Shown: positions 5,832 through 13,128, counted from the stretch's first letter. The stretch: 14,035 bases of DNA from Methanomassiliicoccaceae archaeon UBA72 (GCA_002509405.1 DAVO01000021.1:1-14035); one strand, 5' to 3'. Notes: generated by a model not told the origin, from the sequence alone. Numbers and translations are program-made.

Positions 5832-7085
5832 TCACATATAGAAGTAGTAAGCGTCGAGAAGATACTCCTCCCGGTACTTCTTCGCCAGCGTATGCAGCAC
5901 GTTCTTTACCGACTTCAGTTCCGTCTTTTCGGACGAGAAGTCGTTCAGCGTGTTTTGGAAGCGTTTCTTCTCGGGGCCCGTCGCCTTATCCTTCACATAT
6001 CCCCATACGTGCTGCGCCGTGTTGACGGCGTTGTTCATGGAAACGGGCGTATCCATAGATTCCTCGATCGAACGATACATCTCTAGGGCGGGATATGACG
6101 ATTTGTCCTGCAGCAGCTTCCTGATTGCTTGGTATCTGTCGGGGGCCCTCTCCATCACCGAGTACTTGTAGCGTGCCCATTCGGATTCAAGAGCTTTGAT
6201 GCCTCTGTCGGATACGCAGTTGATACATTTCAATGCGGAAAGGTTCTTGTCCTTTACTTCGAGCATGATGTCCGTGCCGGTCACGGAAACTTCATGGTAG
6301 TAGTCAAGGAACTCATCGATCCTTATGGATTCGGAATGCGCGCCGGGCCTCTTGTCGGGGTTCTGCTGGGAGTAGTGGACCTTCTGCGGGCCGTCCTCTT
6401 TCGTCCAGGTATCGCGGCACATCTCGATCCATTCAATATCCCTGCATGATGCGTCGACGGGATTCACCGCATTGTGCAGGTTGTCGTACACCGCGGGCAT
6501 CCCAGCCGCCGAGGCGGTCTCGATCACGTCCCGGATGTTGAAAAGCTTGTCGTCGTTCTCAAGCACCAGCCGTTTCTTGACTTCGGCATCTAGAAGTTTG
6601 TATCTGGAAACGAAGCGCTCTTTTGCACGCTCCCTGTCGCCGTAGACGCCTCCGAGATGCAGTATCATCTTGTGTTCGGGGCCGAGACCCAGGCCGTCAA
6701 GGACCTTCGCATGGTAGTCCAGGTCCCGCGCGGCCCGGTCGGCTACCGATTCGTCCGTCGAATTGAGAACGGTGTACTGTCCGGGGTGCATCGACACCCT
6801 CATCCCCGACCTGCGGATATCGTTGCCGATGGATTCCAGCTTTTCGGAAAAATGATTCTGCCACGGCAAGTCCTCAGCCAGGCTCGAGCCGAAGGGAATC
6901 AGGTCCGAGGATATGCGGAACATCCTGATGCCGTTCCTCGCGTTGTATGTAATAAGTCTCTCAAGGGCATCGAGGTTGCTGCCGATGAGGGATAGAAGAA
7001 GCTCCTCGTTTGCATTTTTCATGATGCAGTTCTTCATGCCGCTTCCCGGTACGCCCAGGGCTAGGCATGCGTATCCGATGCTCAT
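5832..7085 (-). CDS. uvsE: UV damage endonuclease (UvdE/UvsE) fused to DUF1722
   Basis: A 417-residue protein. Residues 1 to about 295 are a TIM-barrel UV damage endonuclease, which nicks DNA 5' to photoproducts to start alternative excision repair. Visible blocks: FRISSDLIPFGS, MHPGQYTVLN (H100), ILHLGGVYGDR (H143), LVLENDD (E176), VYDNLHNAVNP (D201, H204), KVHYSQQN (H237), GAHS (H250) and LEVKDKN (E276, K278), together the metal site. Residues about 298-417 match DUF1722 (YbgA type): WARYKYSVM, then NTAQHVWGYVKDKA, then YLLDAYYFY at the very end. In E. coli ybgA lies beside the photolyase gene phr, so a fused DUF1722 suggests a repair role. I chose ATG 7085 because GGAAGGGA precedes it and the TATA box lies 58-65 bases upstream; an open frame back to 7154 would begin within that promoter. 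Likely co-transcribed with the reverse transcriptase. Confidence 0.88.
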   Translation of the reverse strand: MSIGYACLALGVPGSGMKNCIMKNANEELLLSLIGSNLDALERLITYNARNGIRMFRISSDLIPFGSSLAEDLPWQNHFSEKLESIGNDIRRSGMRVSMHPGQYTVLNSTDESVADRAARDLDYHAKVLDGLGLGPEHKMILHLGGVYGDRERAKERFVSRYKLLDAEVKKRLVLENDDKLFNIRDVIETASAAGMPAVYDNLHNAVNPVDASCRDIEWIEMCRDTWTKEDGPQKVHYSQQNPDKRPGAHSESIRIDEFLDYYHEVSVTGTDIMLEVKDKNLSALKCINCVSDRGIKALESEWARYKYSVMERAPDRYQAIRKLLQDKSSYPALEMYRSIEESMDTPVSMNNAVNTAQHVWGYVKDKATGPEKKRFQNTLNDFSSEKTELKSVKNVLHTLAKKYREEYLLDAYYFYM

Positions 7086-7140
7086 ATGCCGTCCCTTCCG
7101 CGCCTCAGGTACATAACGGGGCATAGGCCAATCCAGGATA

Positions 7141-7152
7141 ATGTATATATCC
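7141..7152 (-). promoter_or_regulatory. TATA-like box of the UvdE/RT unit
   Basis: On the minus strand GGATATATACAT is a strong TATA candidate about 58-65 bases before ATG 7085. It implies a leader of about 30 bases, with GGAAGGGA as Shine-Dalgarno. Confidence 0.5.
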
Positions 7153-7166
7153 ACGGGTCAGACGAA

Positions 7167-7788
7167 TCACGGAGACCTCCGTATGACAGGGAATCCGATG
7201 ATCGTCTTCAGCCTGCTCTCTTAGACCCTGTTCGGGTCGGAAAGATATATCTCGTGATAGGGGCCGTTCACGGCGTACTCTTTTTTCTCGATGTACTCCA
7301 TCAGCTTTCCGATGGATCCGCCGACGGAGCCGTAGCTTCCCGTGTGCAGCGTCTGAACCGAAAGGCCTTCCTCTGTTTCGAAAAGATGTGTCTTGTCCAG
7401 GTCCAGTCCGGGCTTCTTTTTCTTCACAGACTCCCTTACGGCTTCGAAGAGCCCCCGTCTGCGAAATCGGGCTGGCGGATCGCCATCTTCCAGATCCAGG
7501 TGCCCTCGTCTTCGATGCAGAACGGGGCGTCCAGAGTTCCGTAAAGACCTTCGGGCGGCATCACGGTGTATTCGTAGTATCTCCGGGTCGCACTCCGTGC
7601 ATCCTGCATATCTTGATCCCGTATGCAAGATTGAAAACGGCATACATCGTCTTCTGGATGTTCTCTCCGGTCAGTGGACCGTTGCCGTCCACGGCTATGA
7701 ACTTCATGGACGGGACGGTCACTTCGAAGATGCCTTCTTTTGGAGTAGAGGTCTTTGCGCTCCTTCTTGAAAGCTCTTTTAATATCAT
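7167..7788 (-). pseudogene. Decayed GyrI-like (effector-binding domain) protein
   Basis: Pieces of a GyrI-like small-molecule binding protein occur in order but in shifting frames. From ATG 7788 (GGGAGG Shine-Dalgarno three bases before, TATA at 7818-7825): MILK, then RAFKKERKDLYS in a second frame, then PKEGIFEVTVPSMKFIAVDG through NLAYGIKICRMHG. Then YYEYTVMPPEGLYGTLD and EGTWIWKMAIRQPDFADG in a third frame, then GLFEAVRESVKKK to HEIYLSDPNRV. TAA at 7221-7223 follows, after which the same frame continues ESRLKTIIGFPVI, the usual family ending, to TGA 7167-7169. Frame changes fall near 7777-7780, 7738-7743, 7582-7587 and 7452-7456, mostly in homopolymers. The nonsense codon on top of four indels suggests true decay. 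The original was probably about 205 residues, binding a ligand or acting as a detoxifying hydrolase like other family members. Confidence 0.8.
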
Positions 7789-7817
7789 GAGCCTCCCAGT
7801 TTGCATCGTTTTATGAT

Positions 7818-7825
7818 ATTATAAA
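7818..7825 (-). promoter_or_regulatory. TATA-like box of the GyrI-like pseudogene
   Basis: On the minus strand TTTATAAT lies 30-37 bases before ATG 7788, so the promoter appears intact although the gene is broken. Confidence 0.45.
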
Positions 7826-8118
7826 TGACGACACTTCGCAAAATGGCGATTACGGAGCCTTCTAGAATTTTACATATGGTTATTCTCAGATTGCTAGAAA
7901 TCTACCAACAGGTATGCAACGATGGGTATGTGAATTCCCAGGTTTACACACTATCCTGAATTTTACGAGGGGCCTCTAGTTGCCAGAATATGTGATACGG
8001 GCGTCAAACATTATTTTTCATGGGACTGTTTGTGCAAGGTCCCTTCCAGATGGAATTTCGCACACGAGTGTCAAACGTTGGACCTAATGATTATTGAATA
8101 GCATGGGCATTCACTACC
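7826..8118. other. Intergenic region between the GyrI remnant and the KTSC-like ORF
   Basis: No gene seen. It holds two similar short stretches, GGCGTCAAACATT (8000-8012) and GTGTCAAACGTT (8069-8080), and a small inverted repeat GGGAC (8022-8026) / GTCCC (8039-8043). No significance established. Confidence 0.4.
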
Positions 8119-8418
8119 ATGGCGGGAGTACCAAATCCAGAACACGTCCCCGAAGGATTCAGACTGGGAGCATGCGGATATGTTGCACTGAACTACAGCC
8201 CGAAGACCAGGGTATTGAAGGCTGCTTTTTTGAGAAGCGAGTCATCCTGCACCTATGCTGTATATACATACTCTGACGTTAGCCCCGAATTCGTGGATTA
8301 TGCGTTGAAAGCAGATTCCACAAAACCGATGAACGACTTGTCCAGCGGTCATCACGTGGAAAAAGAGGAGTGGTACAAGTTCAACAACGGCTCATGGGAC
8401 GTCCACACCAAGGATTGA
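8119..8418 (+). CDS. Small KTSC-like domain protein
   Basis: A 99-residue protein with no signal or membrane segment. The stretch VALNYSPKTRVLKAAFL, then TYAVYTYSDVSPEFVDYALKADS, follows the pattern of the small KTSC domain: a tyrosine-containing strand, L-x-V-x-F, a Y-x-Y followed by a 'VP' type turn, then a helix ending in A-x-S. That domain is found alone or beside lysyl-tRNA synthetase-like and phage genes and has no settled function. No clear Shine-Dalgarno site precedes the ATG, so translation may be leaderless or the true start may differ. It stands alone between two pseudogenes, so it could be a mobile cargo gene or a fragment. The family call is by eye. Confidence 0.5.
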   Translation: MAGVPNPEHVPEGFRLGACGYVALNYSPKTRVLKAAFLRSESSCTYAVYTYSDVSPEFVDYALKADSTKPMNDLSSGHHVEKEEWYKFNNGSWDVHTKD

Positions 8419-8574
8419 ACAGATTACAAAGCGGTGGTTCGCATTCGCTGTTTGGGATAAGGGGTGCCGTTTAACGGATGGAAGAGGTGCAATGACATCG
8501 GAAACATTATTGGAGTAACGATTCTGGAACAGCATCATGCACGATTGAACGAAATTATCGCCCCGGGCCGCTCC

Positions 8575-8594
8575 TTAAAAATTTATAATTATTG
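8575..8594 (+). promoter_or_regulatory. TATA-like sequence before the radical SAM remnant
   Basis: An AT-rich stretch with AAAAATTTATAATTATT lies 50-65 bases before ATG 8643. The rest of 8419-8642 contains nothing recognisable. Confidence 0.35.
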
Positions 8595-8642
8595 TACTGG
8601 AATCAGGATTATACGTACAGACGTCCTCGTGACGGTCCGTAC

Positions 8643-9028
8643 ATGGTGCACTTCGTTGACGCCAAGACGCTGGTGAACTCCGCGGAGGGATGGACGTCTA
8701 CCGTGGGTGCACCAACGCATCTATTGCGATCCGCGCAGCAGATGCTACATTTCACGCACCCATTCGAGGACGCCCGTGTGAGCGGGACGATATGCTTCGA
8801 CATTGGGATGACGATTATGAAGAGGGACAGGGAGTATTACTTATGCGGCCCTCGATTAGCATTTCCCCGGTCTGAAGGAGAGGTACATACGCACGTACGC
8901 GGACGGCTTTATGAGGATGTTAAGGGGGCAGATGCGCGGATAGCGGTATGATCTCCGATCCGGACGCCTGCTTTGAGTTCGTCAGCCGTTTACCGGAGAA
9001 GAGTAAACAGACGACGTTCGACGTCTGA
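8643..9028 (+). pseudogene. Decayed SPL-like radical SAM protein with large internal deletion
   Basis: Fragments of a spore-photoproduct-lyase-like radical SAM protein lie in order over three frames: MVHFVDAKTLVNSAEG (8643-8690), MDVYRGCTNASI (8690-8725), CDPRSRCY (8725-8748), FTHPFEDARV (from 8751), directly joined to SGTICFDIGMTIMKRDREYY, then YAALD-TAG-HFPGLKERYIRTYADGF (to TAG 8941), then GMISDPDACFEFVSRLPEKS to TGA 9026-9028. Intact relatives have about 290 residues; here the roughly 150-160 residues between FTHPFED and ICF-x-IGMT are missing, taking most of the barrel. The cluster motif C-x3-C-x2-C is ruined: the middle cysteine has become serine (TCT) and bases are missing before the third. 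At least five frame changes occur. The gene cannot make an active enzyme. Its former role may have been nucleic-acid repair chemistry, but the family is broad. Confidence 0.75.
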
Positions 9029-9082
9029 TCCATGCATTTCGGTCCAACCAGCACGCTCATCGCGTGTTTCAACGTCAAAAGC

Positions 9083-9094
9083 AAAAATCATAAA
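9083..9094 (+). promoter_or_regulatory. TATA-like sequence before the sulfite reductase gene
   Basis: AAAAATCATAAA lies 27-38 bases before ATG 9121, compatible with a leaderless or very short-leader transcript. Confidence 0.35.
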
Positions 9095-9120
9095 GCCCGC
9101 CTTCCACATTATTGGCATCC

Positions 9121-10680
9121 ATGAGATCGGAAAGCGACAAGCGGCCGGAAACAGGAGGTGACCGCTATGGATTCGAAAGACTGAGGGAGGCCAACGCCAG
9201 GTTCGGTCTCGGAGAGATCGGAGTCAAGGAGTACAAGGGGATCTCGGGAAGGTACGGCAGCTACGCTCAGAAAGGCAGGAAGGCGCATATGGTCCGCCTG
9301 CGTCTGGCAGGAGGTGCCATCTCCAAGGAGAAGCTGAGGTTCATAGCGGACCTCATTGCAAAGTACGAAGTGGGGATGGTTCACATCACCACATGCCAGG
9401 CGATCCAGCTGCACGGGCTGTCCGGCGGGCAGGCATGCGACCTGGCGGAGGAGGCCTGCGCCAACGGCATAATCACTATCGGCGGAGGAGGCGACTATCC
9501 GCGCAACGTTACGGCTTCTCCGCTTTCCGGAGTGGAAATAGGCGAGTCGTTCGACGTGCTCCCTTACGCCAGGGAGGCGGAGAGATATCTCCTCAGCATA
9601 GTCGACAACGTTAAGCTGCCCCGCAAGCTGAAGGTGGGCTTCTCCAACTCCGTCGCCAACGAGACCCACGCAACGTTCAGGGACCTGGGGTTCTTGGCCA
9701 AGCCCAACGGGACGTTCGATGTTTACAGCGCCGGAGGACTGGGCAACGAGCCGAAGATGGGGATCCTCGTCGCAGAGGACGCGGACCCGTCGAAGATGCT
9801 CTACCACTTGAAAGCAATGGTAAACGTCTTCGTGAAGCATGGAGATTATGAAAACAGAGCGAGGGCGAGGACCCGCTACATGCAGGACTCCCTGGGAAGG
9901 GAAGGATACGTTAACGCTTACAGGAGGGAGCTTTACGCGGTACTGGAGCAGGGCGGGATGGACATCGCCGTCGAAGGAATCTCCGCGTACAAGGAAGGAT
10001 GCGGCACCACGGAGGGGAAGAGGGCACATCCTCAGAAACAGGATGGGCTGTATTACGTCTCATATCATCCCATAGGGGGAGATCCTAAGCCTTCCAAGCT
10101 GGAGGAGATATACGAAACGATAAGGGACATGCCTCACGTCGAGCTGCGCACATCTCCCGACCAGACGTTGTATGTTATAAACTGCACCGCAGAGGAGGCA
10201 GAGAAGGTGGCCTCCGTGACGGGAGACGGTGCCGAGACGCTTTTCGAATCATCCGTATCGTGCGTGGGCGCCGAAATCTGCCAGCAGGGGCTGAGGGATT
10301 CCAGGGGGCTTCTGGACGAGCTGGTGTGTATGTCGAGGAGGAACGGGTTCGCCGACGGGGTCCTTCCGAGAGTGAACATCTCCGGTTGCGGCTCGTCATG
10401 CGGAACTCATCAGGCGGGGGTCATAGGCTTCCAGGGGACGTCCGTAAGAGATGACGGAAAGTCTGTGCCGGCCTTCTCGGTGTTCGCCGACGGGTCCCAC
10501 ACAGCGGGCGAGGAGAGGTTCGGCAAATCCATCGGGAAGATCAAGGATATCGACATCCCGCTGTTCCTGGAGGACGTGGGGAAGGCGGTCAGCGCCGCGG
10601 GGAAGGACTACAGGTCGTGGTTCGATTCCGACAGGGAGGCATTCATGGAGATCGCCCGCAAATATGTCGCAGAGGAATGA
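9121..10680 (+). CDS. Siroheme [4Fe-4S] sulfite/nitrite reductase
   Basis: A 519-residue single-chain reductase of the assimilatory sulfite/nitrite family, reducing sulfite to sulfide (or nitrite to ammonia) by six electrons, probably from ferredoxin. The N-terminal half has VKEYKGISGRYGSYAQ and HITTCQAIQLH, then the GGGGDYPRNVTASPLSG block. The siroheme/cluster motif is complete: C381-x5-C387 (CVGAEIC) and C423-x3-C427 (GCGSSC). There is no extra ferredoxin domain or F420-binding domain, so it is not a full Fsr. The sequence resembles clostridial and methanogen enzymes of about 520 residues. ATG 9121 has no Shine-Dalgarno site; an in-frame TTG at 9112 is possible. A perfect Shine-Dalgarno site with ATG lies at 9154-9169 but out of frame, which may mean a lost base. 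The gene stands alone, supplying sulfide for cysteine and cluster synthesis or detoxifying sulfite. Confidence 0.9.
   Translation: MRSESDKRPETGGDRYGFERLREANARFGLGEIGVKEYKGISGRYGSYAQKGRKAHMVRLRLAGGAISKEKLRFIADLIAKYEVGMVHITTCQAIQLHGLSGGQACDLAEEACANGIITIGGGGDYPRNVTASPLSGVEIGESFDVLPYAREAERYLLSIVDNVKLPRKLKVGFSNSVANETHATFRDLGFLAKPNGTFDVYSAGGLGNEPKMGILVAEDADPSKMLYHLKAMVNVFVKHGDYENRARARTRYMQDSLGREGYVNAYRRELYAVLEQGGMDIAVEGISAYKEGCGTTEGKRAHPQKQDGLYYVSYHPIGGDPKPSKLEEIYETIRDMPHVELRTSPDQTLYVINCTAEEAEKVASVTGDGAETLFESSVSCVGAEICQQGLRDSRGLLDELVCMSRRNGFADGVLPRVNISGCGSSCGTHQAGVIGFQGTSVRDDGKSVPAFSVFADGSHTAGEERFGKSIGKIKDIDIPLFLEDVGKAVSAAGKDYRSWFDSDREAFMEIARKYVAEE
9154..9169 (+). promoter_or_regulatory. Perfect Shine-Dalgarno site with out-of-frame ATG inside the reductase start
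   Basis: GGAGGTGA (9154-9161), fully complementary to the usual archaeal 16S 3' end, is followed after five bases by ATG 9167, which opens only MDSKD and TGA. One extra T in the TT at 9171-9172 would join this ATG to the reductase frame as MDFERLRE. Confidence 0.5.
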
Positions 10681-10812
10681 ACTTCTCAGTCCTTCTTCCA
10701 TCGCTGTCGGTTCACGGTCCATCGTGCAGCAGACGACCGTCGGTCCTTCGAGATCCTCGATATCCGAATTACTGAAGACATCGTCTTCTGATAGCTCCTC
10801 AGATGATTGCGA
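10681..10812. terminator. Convergent 3' region with inverted repeats
   Basis: Between the reductase and the convergent membrane gene lie GAAGAC (10774-10779) / GTCTTC (10783-10788) with a three-base loop. An alternative 9-bp pairing is TGAAGACAT (10773-10781) / ATGTCTTCA (10815-10823), whose second arm overlaps the stop of the membrane gene. A role in bidirectional termination is plausible, but there is no long T run. Confidence 0.35.
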
Positions 10813-11937
10813 TCATGTCTTCAAATCGTCCGTTCCATCCGATTCTGGATTTCTGAGAGATGCATGTCCCAACAGGCCGACGGCGGCCTTGAAGGAGAGT
10901 ATTGCGCCGATTATCAGCAAAGGTATGCCCACAGAGTAATAGACGACGGCGTCCGGCAGGAATGGATATATCGAGAACGCGAAGAATACCAGAAATGCCA
11001 CTGTGCACATGGTGGTGTTTTTCTCCCGGTATGCCGCGAAAGATGCGAAAAGCATGCTTATTCCAAGCATGAAGTCCAGGGCCTCCACTCCTCCGAGCCT
11101 CAACGCCAGCGCCGAGACGGAGAATGTCAGTGTGGACAATCCGAACAAGGTGGACATCATTCCGGACGTTATCTTGCCGGCTGTAAGGGACAGTGCCGCA
11201 TAGTAGAGTATGATCAGGGACATGATGACCTTCGCGATGTCGTACGGGGCGCGGGCTATCTCGATCGACTCGAGGGCGCTGTTAAGATAGAACATGCCGA
11301 CCATCAGGGACAGCAGGCCCATAACCACGAATCCTCCGGAACCGACGGCCGCATCGGCGGCTGAAGCTTTACCGTCGTTCTGCCAGTCAAATCTATCATT
11401 GTCAGAGATCACGGTATACCACGCTGACCATCCGTACAGCAACGACATGGTCCCGGACATCAGGCATGCGGCGCCCAGCCAGGCCGCGGAAACATCTCCG
11501 ACGAGCGGATACGTGATGGAACCGACCGCCATTATCCCGGTGCCGAGGGCCAGCAGACCGTCGCCCCTGGCCGCGAACGCCGTCGCGGGAAGGAGGAGGA
11601 ACAGGCCCACCAGGATGTCCAGGGAGGTCATCTCCCCGCCGCCCAGCAGTGCGGCCGCCGAGAACACCACGGTGCTGGTTCCCGACAGTATGAGGGCCAG
11701 GCCCTCAGGCACCGCCCGCTTTGAAAGAATGTATAGGCCTATGACAAGGACGAAGGACATCATGATGAGCTTGGTCATGTCGTAAGTCAGGGGGTCGGTA
11801 AACCGCATCCCTGCCTGGGAATCGATGTAATATGCGCCCACCACGGAATTCATGATGCCGAACAGCACCATGCCCGCGACGATTGCCCCGATATTATCTC
11901 GCCCGTGATAAGGTCGCGGAACGAACTTCCAATGCAT
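10813..11937 (-). CDS. Internally duplicated 12-helix membrane protein
   Basis: A 374-residue integral membrane protein of about twelve helices in two homologous halves of six. Repeat 1 (about 18-173) and repeat 2 (about 200-355) align: AGMVLFGIMNSVVGAYYI with GFVVMGLLSLMVGMFYL; YDMTKLIM (52) with YDIAKVIM (232); STVVFSAAAL with STLTFSVSAL; and LDILVG...ITYPLVGD with LDFMLG...SIYPFLPD. The offset is a constant 180 residues or so. A polar linker (DNDRFDWQNDGK) separates them. The six-helix unit recalls GPR1/FUN34/YaaH acetate transporters, but I see no signature motif, so the function is open. ATG 11937 is preferred over TTG 11964 because GGAAAGGGA lies just before it. A TATA-like AATTAATTAA lies near 11996-12005. 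It is transcribed alone, downstream of the dapB terminator. Confidence 0.75.
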   Translation of the reverse strand: MHWKFVPRPYHGRDNIGAIVAGMVLFGIMNSVVGAYYIDSQAGMRFTDPLTYDMTKLIMMSFVLVIGLYILSKRAVPEGLALILSGTSTVVFSAAALLGGGEMTSLDILVGLFLLLPATAFAARGDGLLALGTGIMAVGSITYPLVGDVSAAWLGAACLMSGTMSLLYGWSAWYTVISDNDRFDWQNDGKASAADAAVGSGGFVVMGLLSLMVGMFYLNSALESIEIARAPYDIAKVIMSLIILYYAALSLTAGKITSGMMSTLFGLSTLTFSVSALALRLGGVEALDFMLGISMLFASFAAYREKNTTMCTVAFLVFFAFSIYPFLPDAVVYYSVGIPLLIIGAILSFKAAVGLLGHASLRNPESDGTDDLKT

Positions 11938-11964
11938 CTCATATCCCTTTCCGGTCGCGTCCAA

Positions 11965-12279
11965 GGGAAGGCAACCGCAATACCATGGACGATTCCTTAA
12001 TTAATTCTTGCGTGCCGATAGTTTTTCATAAGTATCGTTAAAATTCCAGTCGTCTGGCACGTTGATGGGGCCGAGGTCTCGGCTTCGAGATGGGCTATCG
12101 GAGCTCTGAGCCATTTGCTATCTTGTACGCATTTGAGGACATCTGCATATACTAAGATATTTTTTTTTCAGAGATGGGCCCTGCCGATATCTATTCGACC
12201 CGGACGAAAACAGATCAAGAAACGGGGAATCGAAATTCTCGGACGATCGGTAAATCCCGAACTTAAATAATGTTTGCAA
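11965..12279. other. Intergenic region between dapB and the membrane protein
   Basis: No gene seen. It contains the perfect inverted repeat GCCGAG (12070-12075) / CTCGGC (12078-12083) with a two-base centre, next to a second small stem TCTCG-GCTT-CGAGA (12077-12090), and a run of nine T near 12162-12170. These could form a small structured RNA or an operator; neither is shown. Confidence 0.35.
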
Positions 12280-12308
12280 GGGGCCGGAAACCTTCGGTTT
12301 CCCGCCCC
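12280..12308 (-). terminator. dapB terminator hairpin
   Basis: GGAAACC (12286-12292) and GGTTTCC (12296-12302) form a 7-bp stem with a TTC loop, extended after one mismatch by C-G and four G-C pairs (GGGG 12280-12283 with the following C run). It lies about 20 bases after the dapB stop on the minus strand, with AT-rich sequence (12262-12275) beyond it. Confidence 0.7.
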
Positions 12309-12327
12309 CCGAAGATGGAAACAGGTC

Positions 12328-13128
12328 TCAGCTCAGCACGTCGGACATCTCGTACACGACGCCCTTCTTCTGCGAGACGACCCACTTCGCGGCCATGACG
12401 GCGCCGCCCACGAATATCTCCCTCGAATGGGCCTGGTGGCGCAGTTCGATGCGCTCGGAGTTGCCTATGAACATGACTGTGTGGTCGCCTACGATGTCGC
12501 CGCCTCTGATCGCGTGGATGCCGATCTCCTTGCCGCGGGGGCAGACGCCCTCGCGCCCGAAGACGAAATCCTTTCCGCCCATCTCCTTGCCGATTATCTC
12601 GGCCGCGGTCATCGCGGTGCCGCTGGGAGCGTCCTTCTTCTGGTTGTGGTGTGCCTCTATGATCTCCACGTCGTAGCCGTCCCCGAGGTACCTGGCCGCC
12701 TCTTTGATGAGTTTGAAGAAGACCCCGACGCCGATGGAGTAGTTCGAGGATATCACGGCTGCGACGTTGTTCTTAACGACGGCCTGGGTGATGTTCGTCT
12801 TCTGCTCGGCCGTAAGTCCGGTGGTCCCGATGATGAGGTTCACTCCGGCCGCAGCGGCGATCGGCGCGTTGGCCGCGGTCGCGGGGGCGACGGTGAAATC
12901 CACCAGCACATCGGTTTTACTCTCTTTCAGGACCGACGACAGGTCCTTAGAATCCGAAACGGGCACGTTCAGCGTCCCCGCGCCGATGACCTCGCCGACG
13001 TCCCTCCCGATGTTGACGAGGTCGAAGGCCGCCGACAGCGCCATTCCGTCCGTGGCCAGGATGCGGCGTATGATAAGGCTGCCCATCTTTCCGCAAGCGC
13101 CGACCAGCGCGACCCTGGTCGCGCTCAT
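12328..13128 (-). CDS. dapB: 4-Hydroxy-tetrahydrodipicolinate reductase
   Basis: A 266-residue enzyme of the diaminopimelate/lysine pathway, reducing 4-hydroxy-tetrahydrodipicolinate with NAD(P)H in the cytosol. Seen: an N-terminal Rossmann fold with VGACGKMG (residues 9-16), then LVDFT (75-79), GTTG (101-104), SSNYSIGV (128-135), the catalytic and substrate-binding block EAHHNQKKDAPSGTA (158-172, with H160, H161 and K165), and RGGDIVGDHTV (208-218) with the C-terminal EL-x-HQAHSRE block. Length is normal for the family. An open frame extends 70 codons further upstream but without similarity; ATG 13128, with AGGGGTG just before it, fits the family start. No other lysine gene is adjacent, so it is monocistronic here, with its own terminator. 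Confidence 0.95.
   Translation of the reverse strand: MSATRVALVGACGKMGSLIIRRILATDGMALSAAFDLVNIGRDVGEVIGAGTLNVPVSDSKDLSSVLKESKTDVLVDFTVAPATAANAPIAAAAGVNLIIGTTGLTAEQKTNITQAVVKNNVAAVISSNYSIGVGVFFKLIKEAARYLGDGYDVEIIEAHHNQKKDAPSGTAMTAAEIIGKEMGGKDFVFGREGVCPRGKEIGIHAIRGGDIVGDHTVMFIGNSERIELRHQAHSREIFVGGAVMAAKWVVSQKKGVVYEMSDVLS

Noticed and set aside
7086..7154. N-terminal extension of the UvdE protein
   Set aside because: It overlaps the likely TATA box and leader, and the internal ATG 7085 has a Shine-Dalgarno site and matches the family start.
8857..8859. In-frame TAG as a pyrrolysine codon in the radical SAM gene
   Set aside because: The surrounding gene is broken by several frameshifts and a large deletion, so the TAG is better explained as decay.
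9109..10029. Long minus-strand open frame antisense to the sulfite reductase
   Set aside because: It is a shadow of a highly conserved coding region.
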